NCBI GenBank assembly: GCA_902762435.1
Contig: CACWOH010000002.1
Coordinates: forward strand, 39,447 to 103,446
Source: an uncultured Bacteroidia bacterium
GTDB taxonomy: Bacteria > Bacteroidota > Bacteroidia > Bacteroidales > UBA932
Length of the DNA: 64,000 bases
Direction: 5' to 3'
Part shown: piece after piece, positions 24,842 through 32,657 of the stretch
Numbering within the stretch: position 1 is the first letter of the stretch
Layout of the letters: each line of letters opens with the position of its first letter
Translations under genes and position numbers: made by a program
The notes under the pieces: generated by a model
Database searches by the model: none
Told to the model about the DNA's origin: nothing
What the model saw: only the letters and a program-made list of their open reading frames with translations

Positions 24842-26398
24842 CTATTTCAGGATCTCGTACCGGACGGAGGGGAAGGCGGCGGAACCGCCGTCAGCAACGG
24901 TATTGAAGTGGTAGAGGCCGAAGCGCACCCCTTTCCAGAAGCCATAGTCGACGAAGAACGGTTCGCCGCAGTCCACGAAGGACCTGCCGTCCAGGCTGTA
25001 GGAGAAACGGTAGCTGCACGCCGGAATGTCGTAGTGCAGGCGCAGCAGGACCTTCTTGCCGCGAAGCGTTGCGACGGCCGTTTCCTGCCGGTCGTCCGAA
25101 AGGGTCAGGCTCACCTTTCCGTCCCGCTTCGTCACCCCGAGCCGGAAGCTGCCTCTTCCCAGGCAGGCCAGGCCGGCGCATCCGCCCTCCGCGAGGAGGC
25201 CGAAATCCAGCTCCGCGGTCACTTCGCTTTCATAGCCCAGCACCCGCTGGGTCAGGGTGTTGCGGGCTGTCCAGAAGTTCTCCGCCTTCAAGGCGTGCAG
25301 GGTCAGCGAGCCGGGCCGCTCCGTGAGCGACCAGGCGGAATCGACGGGATTGTGGTTCCACTGCCACTGGGGCGAGAGCGCCGCGCCGGAGAAGTCGTCG
25401 CCGGTCTGCGGCCGCCGGACGCCCTTCGAAGGGAGGGGCGAGGTCCAGACCTTCACCGGTTCGCCGATTCCGTTGCGGTCGATGTCCACGCCGATCACCG
25501 GCCAGCCGTCTTCACTCCAGTGCATGGGCTGCAGATGCACCACGCGGCCCAGGGCGCCCGCCCGCTGGAAATGGAAGAACCACCACCGGCCGTCCGGCGT
25601 GTCCACGATGGCACCTTGGTGCGGGCCGTTGACATCGGTGGAGCCGGTCTCCAGGACCACCTTCTTCTCGTAGGGGCCGTAAATGTTTTTCGAGCGCAGG
25701 ACCGTCTGCCAGCCGCCCTCCACCCCGCCTTCCGGGATGGACAGGTAGTACCAGCCGTCGCGCTTGTGGATCTTCGTTCCCTCGGCCACGGGGCCGGTAT
25801 AGACGGTCACGCCCTCGTCCAGCAGTTCCCGCCCGTCGGCGCTCATCTTGTGGATGATGATGGGCCCCGCGCCATGCCGGCTGCGGCCCAGATAGGCCTG
25901 GCCGTCCTCGTCCCAGAAGGGGCAGGGATCTTCCCATTTGGGAACCGCCTTCACGCAGTGCAGCGGGCTCCAGGGGCCTTCCGGCCGTTCGGCCTGCGTC
26001 ATGAATAGCCCTTCGTCGGGCGTGCAGAAATAAATCCAGAACTTCCCGTCGTGCCAGCGGATGGCCGGCGCCCAGGACCCGCCGGCATAATGGGCGTTGG
26101 CGTCCCAGCCGGGCAGGTCGAAGCGGTCGTACACCTGCGTGACGATGCGCCAGTTCACCAGGTCCTCCGACTCCAGGATCTGCATCCCGAGGAAGTGGAA
26201 GTCGGAAGCCACCATATAATATTTCCCCCCCACCCGGATCACGTCCGGGTCGGACCAGTCCCCGTTCAGCACGGGATTGACGTAGGTGCCGTTGCCCTGG
26301 TCTCCCCAGGACACGGGCCGCTCCTGCGCCCGGACGGACGCCAGGGAGGCCAGCAGGCACAATAGGACAGGTAAAAGGCAGCGACGCATAGTATTCAC
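24842..26398 (-). CDS. Glycoside hydrolase family 43 (beta-xylosidase / arabinofuranosidase type)
   Basis: 518 residues with a signal peptide (MNTMRRCLLPVLLCLLASLASVRAQ). The five-bladed propeller covers about residues 35-320. Candidate catalytic acids are Asp in NGDWSDPDVIR (base), Asp in KWEDPCPFWDEDG (pKa modulator) and Glu in VAEGTKIHKRDG (acid). The C-terminal about 190 residues (GDDFSGAALSPQWQWNHNP onward) are a GH43_C2-type beta-sandwich. Expected to remove xylose or arabinose from plant polysaccharides in the periplasm or outside the cell. There is no SusC/SusD pair nearby, so it is not in a full utilisation locus. Confidence 0.9.
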   Translation of the reverse strand: MNTMRRCLLPVLLCLLASLASVRAQERPVSWGDQGNGTYVNPVLNGDWSDPDVIRVGGKYYMVASDFHFLGMQILESEDLVNWRIVTQVYDRFDLPGWDANAHYAGGSWAPAIRWHDGKFWIYFCTPDEGLFMTQAERPEGPWSPLHCVKAVPKWEDPCPFWDEDGQAYLGRSRHGAGPIIIHKMSADGRELLDEGVTVYTGPVAEGTKIHKRDGWYYLSIPEGGVEGGWQTVLRSKNIYGPYEKKVVLETGSTDVNGPHQGAIVDTPDGRWWFFHFQRAGALGRVVHLQPMHWSEDGWPVIGVDIDRNGIGEPVKVWTSPLPSKGVRRPQTGDDFSGAALSPQWQWNHNPVDSAWSLTERPGSLTLHALKAENFWTARNTLTQRVLGYESEVTAELDFGLLAEGGCAGLACLGRGSFRLGVTKRDGKVSLTLSDDRQETAVATLRGKKVLLRLHYDIPACSYRFSYSLDGRSFVDCGEPFFVDYGFWKGVRFGLYHFNTVADGGSAAFPSVRYEILK

Positions 26399-26402
26399 GG
26401 CT

Positions 26403-27773
26403 TTATTCCTCTCCCAGGAACATCGGATCCCAGGCGGGGAGCATGACGGGCTTCTGGTCCAGCATCTTCATCACGTCGGCGGGGACGAACTGCTTCTCCA
26501 CCACGAGGCGGAACATATATTCGTCGAACCACTCGTCGGTCATGATGATGTTGCCCTGGAAGCCGGAAGTCGCACCCCAGCTGTTCTCCACCATCCATTT
26601 CTGCGGGACGCCGTCCTTCAGGTCCACCGCGATGAGGGTCATCGCGTGCGAGGAACCGCTGGCGTGCGTCATCACGCGCTCCCGCTTGTCCATGGACAGG
26701 TCCACGCCCAGCAGGGATTCGTAGTCGAAATTATTCAAGTCCGCCACGCCTTTCGCGCGGTCGAGGAACTTGGCGACGTCGCAGGAGAAATACATCGCCT
26801 TGTTCGCCTTGATGGAGGCGACGGCCATCTCCTTGATGCGCTCGACCGGAAGGTTGACATAGAGCCAGTTCTGTCCGTCGTAGAGGTGGCGGTCATACTG
26901 GATCTCATACACCTTGCCGTACTCGCGGCAGGGGTCGTTCATCAGCATCACGTAGTCGTGCTCCAGGTCGTAGCCCAGCAGTTCCCGGTAGAAAGCCTGC
27001 GGGGTGTAGATCTTCCCCTTCCAGGTGAACTCGGCCGGGGGGACGCCCAGGCACAGCGCGAGGACGTGATAGACGTCCGTGAGCATCTCGGTCTTCCGGG
27101 CCTGCAGCCAGGCCGGAAGGTCCTTCTCCTTCACGCCGGCGGGGGTCTCGCGCAGCTTCAGGCCATCGCGGCGCAGCAGGGTCTTGAGCTGGGTCGCCAT
27201 GGCGGAAGTATTGTTGGCCGAGAGCGTCTCGGGCATCACGTTCGCGGGCACCACACCGTATTTCATCACCAGATTGGCCACGCCCGTGAAGGTGCCGCCG
27301 TCGCTGATGGGATTGCTGAACAGCCAGTCCACCTCGCGGTCGTCGAAAGGCTTGTCGCGGGTGTCGATGACGGCCTGCAGGAAGAGGTTCGCCTTCTCCA
27401 GCTGGTCGTAGAAGAAATTGTAGTTCTGCGAGAAGCGGAAGTCGCCCAGGCCGTGCTTGTCGGCGGCCGCGGCACGCAGCACGTTCAGGCCCGTGAAGAG
27501 CCAGCAGCGGCCGGAGGACTTCTGGTCGGTGATGCCCCAGGTCTTGACGCGGTCGGAGAACTCCGTGTCGATCATCGCGGCGTTCTCCGCGTTGGCGGAC
27601 AGGACCGTGATGGCGGTGGTGTTGAGGGCGTTGCGGAGGGCCTTGTCGGCCGGGGTCCCCTCGTAGCCCTTGCGGATCTCGGAGAGCATCTGCGGGGTGA
27701 TGCTGCCCTTGGACTGGGCGGCGGCGCCGATGCCAAGGAGCGTCAGCGCAAGCAGGGTGAGCGTTTTCTTCAT
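26403..27773 (-). CDS. pepC: C1 family aminopeptidase (PepC / bleomycin hydrolase), exported
   Basis: 456 residues with a signal peptide (MKKTLTLLALTLLGIGAAAQ). Papain-type catalytic residues are visible: Cys in SSGRCWLFTGLNVLRA, His in GSSHAMTLIAV and Asn in VENSWGATSGF. Bleomycin-hydrolase-type enzymes form hexameric aminopeptidases; in Bacteroidales they carry signal peptides and work outside the cytoplasm, probably on dietary or host peptides. It sits between alr (12 nt upstream) and GH43 (4 nt downstream). Confidence 0.93.
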   Translation of the reverse strand: MKKTLTLLALTLLGIGAAAQSKGSITPQMLSEIRKGYEGTPADKALRNALNTTAITVLSANAENAAMIDTEFSDRVKTWGITDQKSSGRCWLFTGLNVLRAAAADKHGLGDFRFSQNYNFFYDQLEKANLFLQAVIDTRDKPFDDREVDWLFSNPISDGGTFTGVANLVMKYGVVPANVMPETLSANNTSAMATQLKTLLRRDGLKLRETPAGVKEKDLPAWLQARKTEMLTDVYHVLALCLGVPPAEFTWKGKIYTPQAFYRELLGYDLEHDYVMLMNDPCREYGKVYEIQYDRHLYDGQNWLYVNLPVERIKEMAVASIKANKAMYFSCDVAKFLDRAKGVADLNNFDYESLLGVDLSMDKRERVMTHASGSSHAMTLIAVDLKDGVPQKWMVENSWGATSGFQGNIIMTDEWFDEYMFRLVVEKQFVPADVMKMLDQKPVMLPAWDPMFLGEE

Positions 27774-27785
27774 ATCGGTTATTGA

Positions 27786-28901
27786 TTATTTGCGGAGGAT
27801 GATGCGTTCGATGCGGCGCGGAACCGACGTCAGGATCTCGTAGGGGATGGTTCCCAGCAGGCCGGCGAGTTCCTCCACGGTCGGATCCTCGCCGAAGATG
27901 GTCACGGTGTCGCCGGGGCGGACCGGAATGCCCGTGACGTCGATCATGCACATGTCCATGCAGATGTTGCCGATCGTGGGGGCGCGGTGGCCGTTCACGC
28001 TGAAGGAGGCGGCCCCGCAGCCGAAATGGCGGTCCAGGCCGTCCGCATAGCCCACCGGGATGGTGGCGATGACGGTTCCGGTGGGGGCGACATGGCCGTG
28101 GCGGCCGTAGCCGATGGTGCCGTCCTCCGGGCCCAGTGTCTTGACCTGCAGCACCTTGACCTTGAGGGACGCCACGGGGGCGAGCCGCACGCCGGGCAGG
28201 GCGCTGATCCCGTAGATGCCGATGCCCAGGCGCACCATGTCGTGCTGGAACTGCGGGAAGCGCTCGATACCCGCGGAATTCAGGATGTGCCACATCGGTT
28301 TGTAGCCGATGGCGTCGGTGACGGCCTGCGCATTCGCCTCGAACATCGCGATCTGCCCCAGGGTAAAAGCGTCTTCCGCGGGGTCCTCGGCGGCGGCGAG
28401 GTGGGAATAGACGGACTTGACGCGCACCTCCCCGTGTTCCTTCAGGAAATCCAGCAGGGCGGGCAGTTCGGCGGTCATGAATCCCAGGCGGTGCATCCCC
28501 GTGTCCAGTTTGATGTGGACCGGGAAATCCCGCACACCCCGGCTGCGCAGCTCCGCGCACAGGGCCTCCAGGGTATAGAGGTTGGGGATGCCGGGCTCCA
28601 GGCGGTTATCGATGATCTCCGGGAAGAAGTCCGTGCCGGCGGTGAGCACCAGGATGGGCAGGGAAATACCGCTGCGGCGCAGCTCCACGCCCTCGACCGG
28701 CAGGGCGACCGCCAGGTAGTCGGCTCCCTCCCGCTGCATCATCGAGGCGAACTCCACGGCGCCGTGGCCGTAGGCGTTGGCCTTCACGAGTACCAGCAGT
28801 TTCGTCGCGGGCTTCAGCAGGCCGCGGAAATAACGGTAATTGCTCCTGCAGGCCGGCAGGCGCAGTTCCAGACGCGAAAAGTCATTTTCCCCTTTGGACA
28901 T
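27786..28901 (-). CDS. alr: Alanine racemase
   Basis: 371 residues, complete. It supplies D-alanine for peptidoglycan. The PLP-binding lysine is in LVLVKANAYGHGAVE; KLDTGMHRLGF and the second-site catalytic Tyr motif IGYGRHG are present, as is NICMDMCMIDVTG near the C-terminus. The ATG at 28901 lies only 8 nt after a perfect -7 box, so its mRNA is predicted to be nearly leaderless. First gene of the minus-strand run that continues through pepC. Confidence 0.95.
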   Translation of the reverse strand: MSKGENDFSRLELRLPACRSNYRYFRGLLKPATKLLVLVKANAYGHGAVEFASMMQREGADYLAVALPVEGVELRRSGISLPILVLTAGTDFFPEIIDNRLEPGIPNLYTLEALCAELRSRGVRDFPVHIKLDTGMHRLGFMTAELPALLDFLKEHGEVRVKSVYSHLAAAEDPAEDAFTLGQIAMFEANAQAVTDAIGYKPMWHILNSAGIERFPQFQHDMVRLGIGIYGISALPGVRLAPVASLKVKVLQVKTLGPEDGTIGYGRHGHVAPTGTVIATIPVGYADGLDRHFGCGAASFSVNGHRAPTIGNICMDMCMIDVTGIPVRPGDTVTIFGEDPTVEELAGLLGTIPYEILTSVPRRIERIILRK

Positions 28902-28909
28902 ACAATTTA

Positions 28910-28917
28910 CAAATATA
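28910..28917 (-). promoter_or_regulatory. -7 box for alr
   Basis: TATATTTG on the minus strand, perfect TAnnTTTG, 8 nt before the alr ATG and just past the rpmH terminator. No clear -33 TTTG. Confidence 0.55.
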
Positions 28918-28920
28918 CGA

Positions 28921-28960
28921 AAAAAACAAAAACGCCGGCCTTGACAGCTAGCGTTTTTGT
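28921..28960 (-). terminator. Rho-independent terminator of rpmH
   Basis: On the minus strand a perfect 10-bp stem (ACAAAAACGC, 28960-28951, with GCGTTTTTGT, 28935-28926) closes a 15-nt loop and runs into a T-tract (28925-28921). It lies 16 nt after the rpmH stop and separates it from alr. Confidence 0.85.
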
Positions 28961-28976
28961 CTCTGCGGGACCTGGA

Positions 28977-29129
28977 TTACCAGCGGTCCTCGGAAGAAAC
29001 GGTGAGCTTCTTGCGGCCGTGGGCGCGGCGGGACGCGAGGACCCGGCGGCCGTTCGGCGTGCTCATACGCTCGCGGAAGCCGTGCTTGTTGACACGCTTG
29101 CGATTGGAGGGTTGGAAAGTCCTTTTCAT
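28977..29129 (-). CDS. rpmH: 50S ribosomal protein L34
   Basis: 50 residues: [20 protein letters not shown] at the start and [18 protein letters not shown] near the end, the universal L34 pattern, extremely basic. Part of the large ribosomal subunit. It has its own perfect promoter inside the 3' end of rsmG (29165-29196) and its own terminator (28921-28960), so it is a monocistronic unit. There is no dnaA or rnpA beside it, unlike the classical origin-region arrangement. Confidence 0.97.
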   Translation of the reverse strand: MKRTFQPSNRKRVNKHGFRERMSTPNGRRVLASRRAHGRKKLTVSSEDRW

Positions 29130-29148
29130 ATCTTCTATTTTTTAGTTT

Positions 29149-29868
29149 TCAAAATTTGGGAGGGCAAAGGTAATCTTTTCCGATTTCAATTACAAATTTT
29201 TCTGCAAAATATTCATCTTTCAGCCATTCTGCGATCTTCCAGACGCGGATCCGGCCGGGCTCGACCCGGCATTTCCGGCTCAGTTCCGCAATCTCCGCGG
29301 CCACGTCTCCCCCCTTCAGGTACAGGATGCCGCGGCTGAATTTCCCCTTTACCCAGGGATAGAAATTGTCCAGCGAAGTGACGGCGCGGGAGACCACCCA
29401 GTCGAAGGGGCCGGGCAGCGATTCCGCCCGCGCGTTGACGCAGGTCACGTTCTGCAGCCCGAGTCCGTCCGCGACCGCCTGTGCCACCCGCACCTTCTTG
29501 CCGATGGAATCGCAGAGGGTGAAGTGCGCGCCCGGGAATTCCACCGCCAGCGGGATGCCGGGAAAGCCGCCCCCGGTGCCCAGGTCCAAGACCTGGGCTC
29601 CCCAGGCTGTCACCCCCTGCACCCCCTCGAGGGGGATGGCCGGATAATCGCTGTCGCGATCCGGCGCCCACGCACCACTGCCAGGACAAGCGGACCACCT
29701 GTCGGCATCTGCCGGGTAGAAACGTCGCAGATATTCCGCGATGGCGAGCGAATGGAGGATGTGGTGTTCGTACAGGGCGTCGACGTCCTTGCGGGACACG
29801 ACGTTGATCCGTCCGTTCCATTCCCGGTAGAGCGAAATCATCGCTGCGTATTCTTCTTTCGTCTTCAT
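29149..29868 (-). CDS. rsmG: 16S rRNA (guanine527-N7)-methyltransferase RsmG, with in-frame insert
   Basis: 239 residues. Family landmarks: NVVSRKDVDALYEHHILHSL (about 22-41), SAM motif I VLDLGTGGGFPG (93-104), then LCDSIGKKVRV, VVSRAVTSL and YLKGGD. It methylates N7 of G527 in 16S rRNA. Between HSL and motif I there are 52 residues where homologues I recall, such as the Bacteroides protein, have about 14; the surplus of about 38 residues (about 52-90, including GAWAPDRDSDYPAIPLEGVQ) is encoded by DNA made of consecutive hairpins. The frame is intact, and the motif residues outside the insert are present, so it may be active. Divergent from mscS; a TACCTTTG box lies 11 nt before the ATG. Confidence 0.93.
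   Translation of the reverse strand: MKTKEEYAAMISLYREWNGRINVVSRKDVDALYEHHILHSLAIAEYLRRFYPADADRWSACPGSGAWAPDRDSDYPAIPLEGVQGVTAWGAQVLDLGTGGGFPGIPLAVEFPGAHFTLCDSIGKKVRVAQAVADGLGLQNVTCVNARAESLPGPFDWVVSRAVTSLDNFYPWVKGKFSRGILYLKGGDVAAEIAELSRKCRVEPGRIRVWKIAEWLKDEYFAEKFVIEIGKDYLCPPKF
29165..29196 (-). promoter_or_regulatory. Promoter for rpmH, inside the 3' end of rsmG
   Basis: On the minus strand TTTG (29193-29196), a 20-nt spacer and TACCTTTG (29165-29172): a full consensus. It lies within the last codons of rsmG and predicts a leader of about 30 nt for rpmH. Confidence 0.8.
29592..29712 (-). repeat. In-frame hairpin-rich insert within rsmG
   Basis: Within the surplus segment of rsmG are, in plus coordinates: a perfect 6-bp hairpin CCTGGG-CTC-CCCAGG (29592-29606), the core CTGTCACCCCCTGC (29607-29620), a perfect 14-nt palindrome CCCCCTCGAGGGGG (29622-29635), and a 9-bp stem with a 3-nt bulge (29640-29664). 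The core and following hairpin recur in the rsmF insert. The outer limit near 29712 is approximate. Confidence 0.6.
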
Positions 29869-29879
29869 CTGGAGAGAGG

Positions 29880-29887
29880 CAAAGGTA
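29880..29887 (-). promoter_or_regulatory. -7 box for rsmG
   Basis: TACCTTTG on the minus strand, 11 nt before the rsmG ATG; perfect TAnnTTTG, -33 not recognisable. Arranged back to back with the mscS box at 29901-29908. Confidence 0.5.
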
Positions 29888-29900
29888 CGAAAAAAAAGCT

Positions 29901-29908
29901 TATCTTTG
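29901..29908 (+). promoter_or_regulatory. -7 box for the mscS-amgK-murU operon
   Basis: TATCTTTG, perfect TAnnTTTG, only 6 nt before the ATG at 29915. No clear -33 TTTG. Confidence 0.5.
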
Positions 29909-29914
29909 TGGTCT

Positions 29915-30853
29915 ATGATGCACTTGATCCTTCAGAGCTCCCCCATCAAGGAAGAGCAGATCCTCAGCCGGGCCGACTCGGCCAGGGTGGCCTGGCAGCA
30001 GTTCAGCGAAATGCTCGCCGCCGACCCCGGCACCGCCCTGCAGCAGCTCGGCCAGAAGGCGGTCCAGTTCGGACTCAAGCTCCTGGCCGCCCTGCTCATC
30101 TACATCGTGGGAGCGTGGATCATCCGGCGGGTCAAGAAGGGCCTGCAGCACGTGTTCGAAAAACGGAATACCGAGCGGGCGATGGCCACGTTCATCTCCA
30201 GCGCCGTCTCCATCCTGCTGACCGCCCTGCTCATCGTCGTGGTCGTCAGCACCCTGGGCGTCAACACCACCTCGATCGCGGCCCTGCTGGCCGCGGGCGG
30301 CATGGCCATCGGCATGGCACTCAGCGGCACCCTGCAGAACTTCGCCGGCGGACTGATGATCATGGCGTTCAAGCCCTTCAAGGCCGGGGACTACATCGAG
30401 GCGCAGGGCTATGCGGGCACCGTTACCGACGTGACCATCGTGGGCACGCACCTGCTTACCTTCGACAACCGCAAGGTCATCCTGCCGAACGGCGCCCTGT
30501 CCAACGGCAACATCGTGAATTACAGCAGTTTCCCCACCCGGCGCATCGACATCACCGTGAACCTCGCCTACGGCACCGACGCCGCCGCCTGCATCGCGAA
30601 GCTTACCGAGATCGTCCGCGAGGACCCGCGTTTCCTGGACGGAACCACCCCCGGCGCCAAGGACCCGATTATCGCCGTCCAGAAGCTGGACAGCAGCTCG
30701 GTCGTCTTCCTGATCCGCGCCTGGGTGATGACGCCGGACTACTGGCCCGCCTGGTTCGACCTCAACGAACGCATCTACACCGAACTGCCCCTCGCGGGCT
30801 TCCATTTCCCGTTCCCGCAGCTCGACGTGCACCTGCACGGGAACCAGCAATAG
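29915..30853 (+). CDS. mscS: Small-conductance mechanosensitive ion channel (MscS family)
   Basis: 312 residues from the ATG at 29915. Three membrane helices (about 50-75, 90-115, 120-150) are followed by the MscS beta and C-terminal domains. The pore helix segment AALLAAGGMAIGMALSGTLQ and the adjacent NFAGGLMIMAFKPFKAGD are typical, as is VILPNGALSNGNIVNYS. It releases osmolytes on hypo-osmotic shock. An in-frame TTG at 29906 overlaps the -7 box and cannot be the start. The next gene follows after 6 nt. Confidence 0.92.
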   Translation: MMHLILQSSPIKEEQILSRADSARVAWQQFSEMLAADPGTALQQLGQKAVQFGLKLLAALLIYIVGAWIIRRVKKGLQHVFEKRNTERAMATFISSAVSILLTALLIVVVVSTLGVNTTSIAALLAAGGMAIGMALSGTLQNFAGGLMIMAFKPFKAGDYIEAQGYAGTVTDVTIVGTHLLTFDNRKVILPNGALSNGNIVNYSSFPTRRIDITVNLAYGTDAAACIAKLTEIVREDPRFLDGTTPGAKDPIIAVQKLDSSSVVFLIRAWVMTPDYWPAWFDLNERIYTELPLAGFHFPFPQLDVHLHGNQQ

Positions 30854-30859
30854 GACTCC

Positions 30860-31888
30860 ATGCAACGGCTCATCTCCCTCTACCGCGACCGGTCCGGCGA
30901 AATGCCGGAGCGGTGCGACCTGCTGCCCCTGTCCGGCAGCGCCCGGAAGTATTACCGCCTGTCCGGAAGCGGCGGCACCGTCATCGGCTGCATCGGCACC
31001 AACCCGGCCGAGAACCGCGCCTTCCTCGCCCTGGATGCGCAGTTCCGCGCAAACGGCCTGCACGCCCCCGAGGTGTACGGCGTGTCGGCAGACGGGATGG
31101 CGTATCTCCAGGAGGACCTGGGCGGCGGACAGCTCTTCGAACTCCTGAAGCCCGCCGTCCCGGACGGAAGCTTTTCGCCGGAGCAGCTGGACTGGCTGCA
31201 CGACACGCTGAGCCTGCTGCCCGCGGTGCAGTTCAAGGTGGGCGCGGGCTTCGACTGGAGCGTCTGCTTCCCGGACCGGGAGTTCAACGCCCGGATGGTG
31301 GACTTCGACCTCAACTATTTCAAATACGATTTCCTCAAGCTCACCGGTCTGGAATTCAACGAGATCCGCCTGCAGGACGACTTCGACCGCCTGCGCGCGG
31401 ACGCGCTCGATTTCGAAGGGGACACCTTCATGTACCGCGACTTCCAGGCGCGCAACGTGATGATCAAGGACGGCGAGCCCTGCTTCATCGACTTCCAGGG
31501 AGGCCGGCGCGGACCGGTGGAATACGATCTCGCCTCCTTCGTGTGGAACGCCGGAACGCATTTCAGCGCCCCGCTGCGGCGGGAACTGGAGGCGGACTAC
31601 CTGCGCGCGCTCGACGCGTTCCGCCCGGTGGACACGGAGGCCTTCTACCGCCGCTACCGCCTGATCACGCTGGTGCGCCTGCTCCAGGAAACGGGCGCCT
31701 ACGGCTTCCGGGGCCTGGTGGAGCGCAAGCAGCTCTTCCTGGACTGCATTCCCACGGTGCTGGGCTGCTTCCGCGAACTGACCGCGGAGCCCTTCCCGCG
31801 CTATCCCTACCTGACGGAACTGCTGCAGCGGCTCGCGACGGAGTGGGACGGCCGTACGATCCTGCCCGGAATGGAGGTGGCCCTATGA
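30860..31888 (+). CDS. Phosphotransferase, probable cell-wall sugar kinase (AmgK-like)
   Basis: 342 residues with an aminoglycoside-phosphotransferase fold. The catalytic loop is YRDFQARNVMIKDG (about 191-204) and the metal-binding motif IDFQGGRRGPVEYDLASF follows. AmgK phosphorylates MurNAc (and GlcNAc) at C1 during peptidoglycan recycling. The partner gene encodes a MurU-like nucleotidyltransferase and overlaps by 4 nt, the same pairing as in Pseudomonas, which supports this role over drug resistance. The Brenner-motif His common in APH enzymes is replaced by Tyr. No C-terminal RapZ-like domain, seen fused in some Bacteroides relatives, is present. Confidence 0.8.
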   Translation: MQRLISLYRDRSGEMPERCDLLPLSGSARKYYRLSGSGGTVIGCIGTNPAENRAFLALDAQFRANGLHAPEVYGVSADGMAYLQEDLGGGQLFELLKPAVPDGSFSPEQLDWLHDTLSLLPAVQFKVGAGFDWSVCFPDREFNARMVDFDLNYFKYDFLKLTGLEFNEIRLQDDFDRLRADALDFEGDTFMYRDFQARNVMIKDGEPCFIDFQGGRRGPVEYDLASFVWNAGTHFSAPLRRELEADYLRALDAFRPVDTEAFYRRYRLITLVRLLQETGAYGFRGLVERKQLFLDCIPTVLGCFRELTAEPFPRYPYLTELLQRLATEWDGRTILPGMEVAL

Positions 31889-32625
31889 AAGCGCTGATCT
31901 TCGCCGCCGGGCTGGGAACCCGGCTCCGCCCGATCACGGACACGATACCCAAGGCGCTGGTTCCCGTGGCGGACGTGCCGATGCTTTCCCGGGTGCTGTG
32001 CAAGTTGCGCGACGCGGGCATCGGGTCGTTCGTCGTGAACGTCCACCACTTCGCGGACCAGATCGAGAAATACCTCTCCGACCATGACTTCGGCGTTCCG
32101 GTCGCCGTCTCGCGCGAGCCGGACGGACCGCTGGAGACGGGCGGCGGCATCAAGCGGGCGGCCCCGCTGCTCACCTCGCCGGAAGGCCGCTTCCTCGTGC
32201 ACAACGTGGACATCCTCAGCGACCTGGACCTGCCGTCGTTCCTGCGGCAGGACGACCCGGAGAGCCTCGCGACCCTGCTGCTGACCGACGCCCCCGCCGA
32301 CCGCTACCTGCTCTTCGACGAGGGGATGCGGCTCCGGGGCTGGACCAACGTGCGCACCGGCGAGGTCAAGAGCCCGTTCCTGCCGGATTTCGATCCGGCG
32401 GACTGCCGGCGCTACTCCTTCTGCGGCATCCACATCGTCTCGGAAGCCGTCTTCGAAAAGATGGCCGGCTGGCCGGACCGCTTCTCCATCATCGACTTCT
32501 ACCTGAAAGAATGTGCCGCCGGCAGCATCCGGGGCGTGGTGGCGCAGGACCTGCACCTGATCGACATCGGCAGTCCGGAGAAACTTGCGGAAGCCGACCG
32601 GGCCGTCCGGGACGGGGCTTTTTGA
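31885..32625 (+). CDS. Sugar-1-phosphate nucleotidyltransferase, MurU-like
   Basis: 246 residues with a Rossmann-like nucleotidyltransferase fold. The N-terminus MKALIFAAGLGTRLRPITDT followed by PKALVPVADVPML is the nucleotide-binding signature; HNVDILSDLDL carries the metal-binding Asp and ETGGGIKRA contacts sugar. MurU makes UDP-MurNAc from MurNAc-1-phosphate. Substrate assignment rests on coupling (ATGA overlap) to the AmgK-like kinase. It could alternatively use another hexose-1-phosphate. The gene ends in a short GC hairpin with a T-run. Confidence 0.8.
   Translation: MKALIFAAGLGTRLRPITDTIPKALVPVADVPMLSRVLCKLRDAGIGSFVVNVHHFADQIEKYLSDHDFGVPVAVSREPDGPLETGGGIKRAAPLLTSPEGRFLVHNVDILSDLDLPSFLRQDDPESLATLLLTDAPADRYLLFDEGMRLRGWTNVRTGEVKSPFLPDFDPADCRRYSFCGIHIVSEAVFEKMAGWPDRFSIIDFYLKECAAGSIRGVVAQDLHLIDIGSPEKLAEADRAVRDGAF
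32603..32623 (+). terminator. Possible terminator at the end of murU
   Basis: CCGTC-CGG-GACGG stem (32603-32615) followed by GGC and T5 (32619-32623), overlapping the last codons of the gene. The stem is short, so termination may be partial. The same T-run serves as the -33 element of the porin promoter. Confidence 0.4.
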
Positions 32626-32651
32626 GATTCTGCCAAAAGTGGTTACCTTTG
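32621..32651 (+). promoter_or_regulatory. Promoter for the putative porin
   Basis: TTTG (32621-32624), 19-nt spacer, TACCTTTG (32644-32651). Only 6 nt separate the -7 box from the GTG start at 32658, predicting an mRNA with essentially no leader. Confidence 0.7.
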
Positions 32652-32657
32652 TAGGTT

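Noticed and set aside
28977-29129. Replication origin near rpmH.
   Set aside because: There is no dnaA, rnpA or cluster of DnaA-box-like sequences here; rsmG and rpmH proximity alone is not enough in this phylum.
30860-31888. Aminoglycoside resistance phosphotransferase.
   Set aside because: The gene is coupled to a sugar nucleotidyltransferase, the catalytic loop resembles the AmgK-type family, and no mobile-element context is present.
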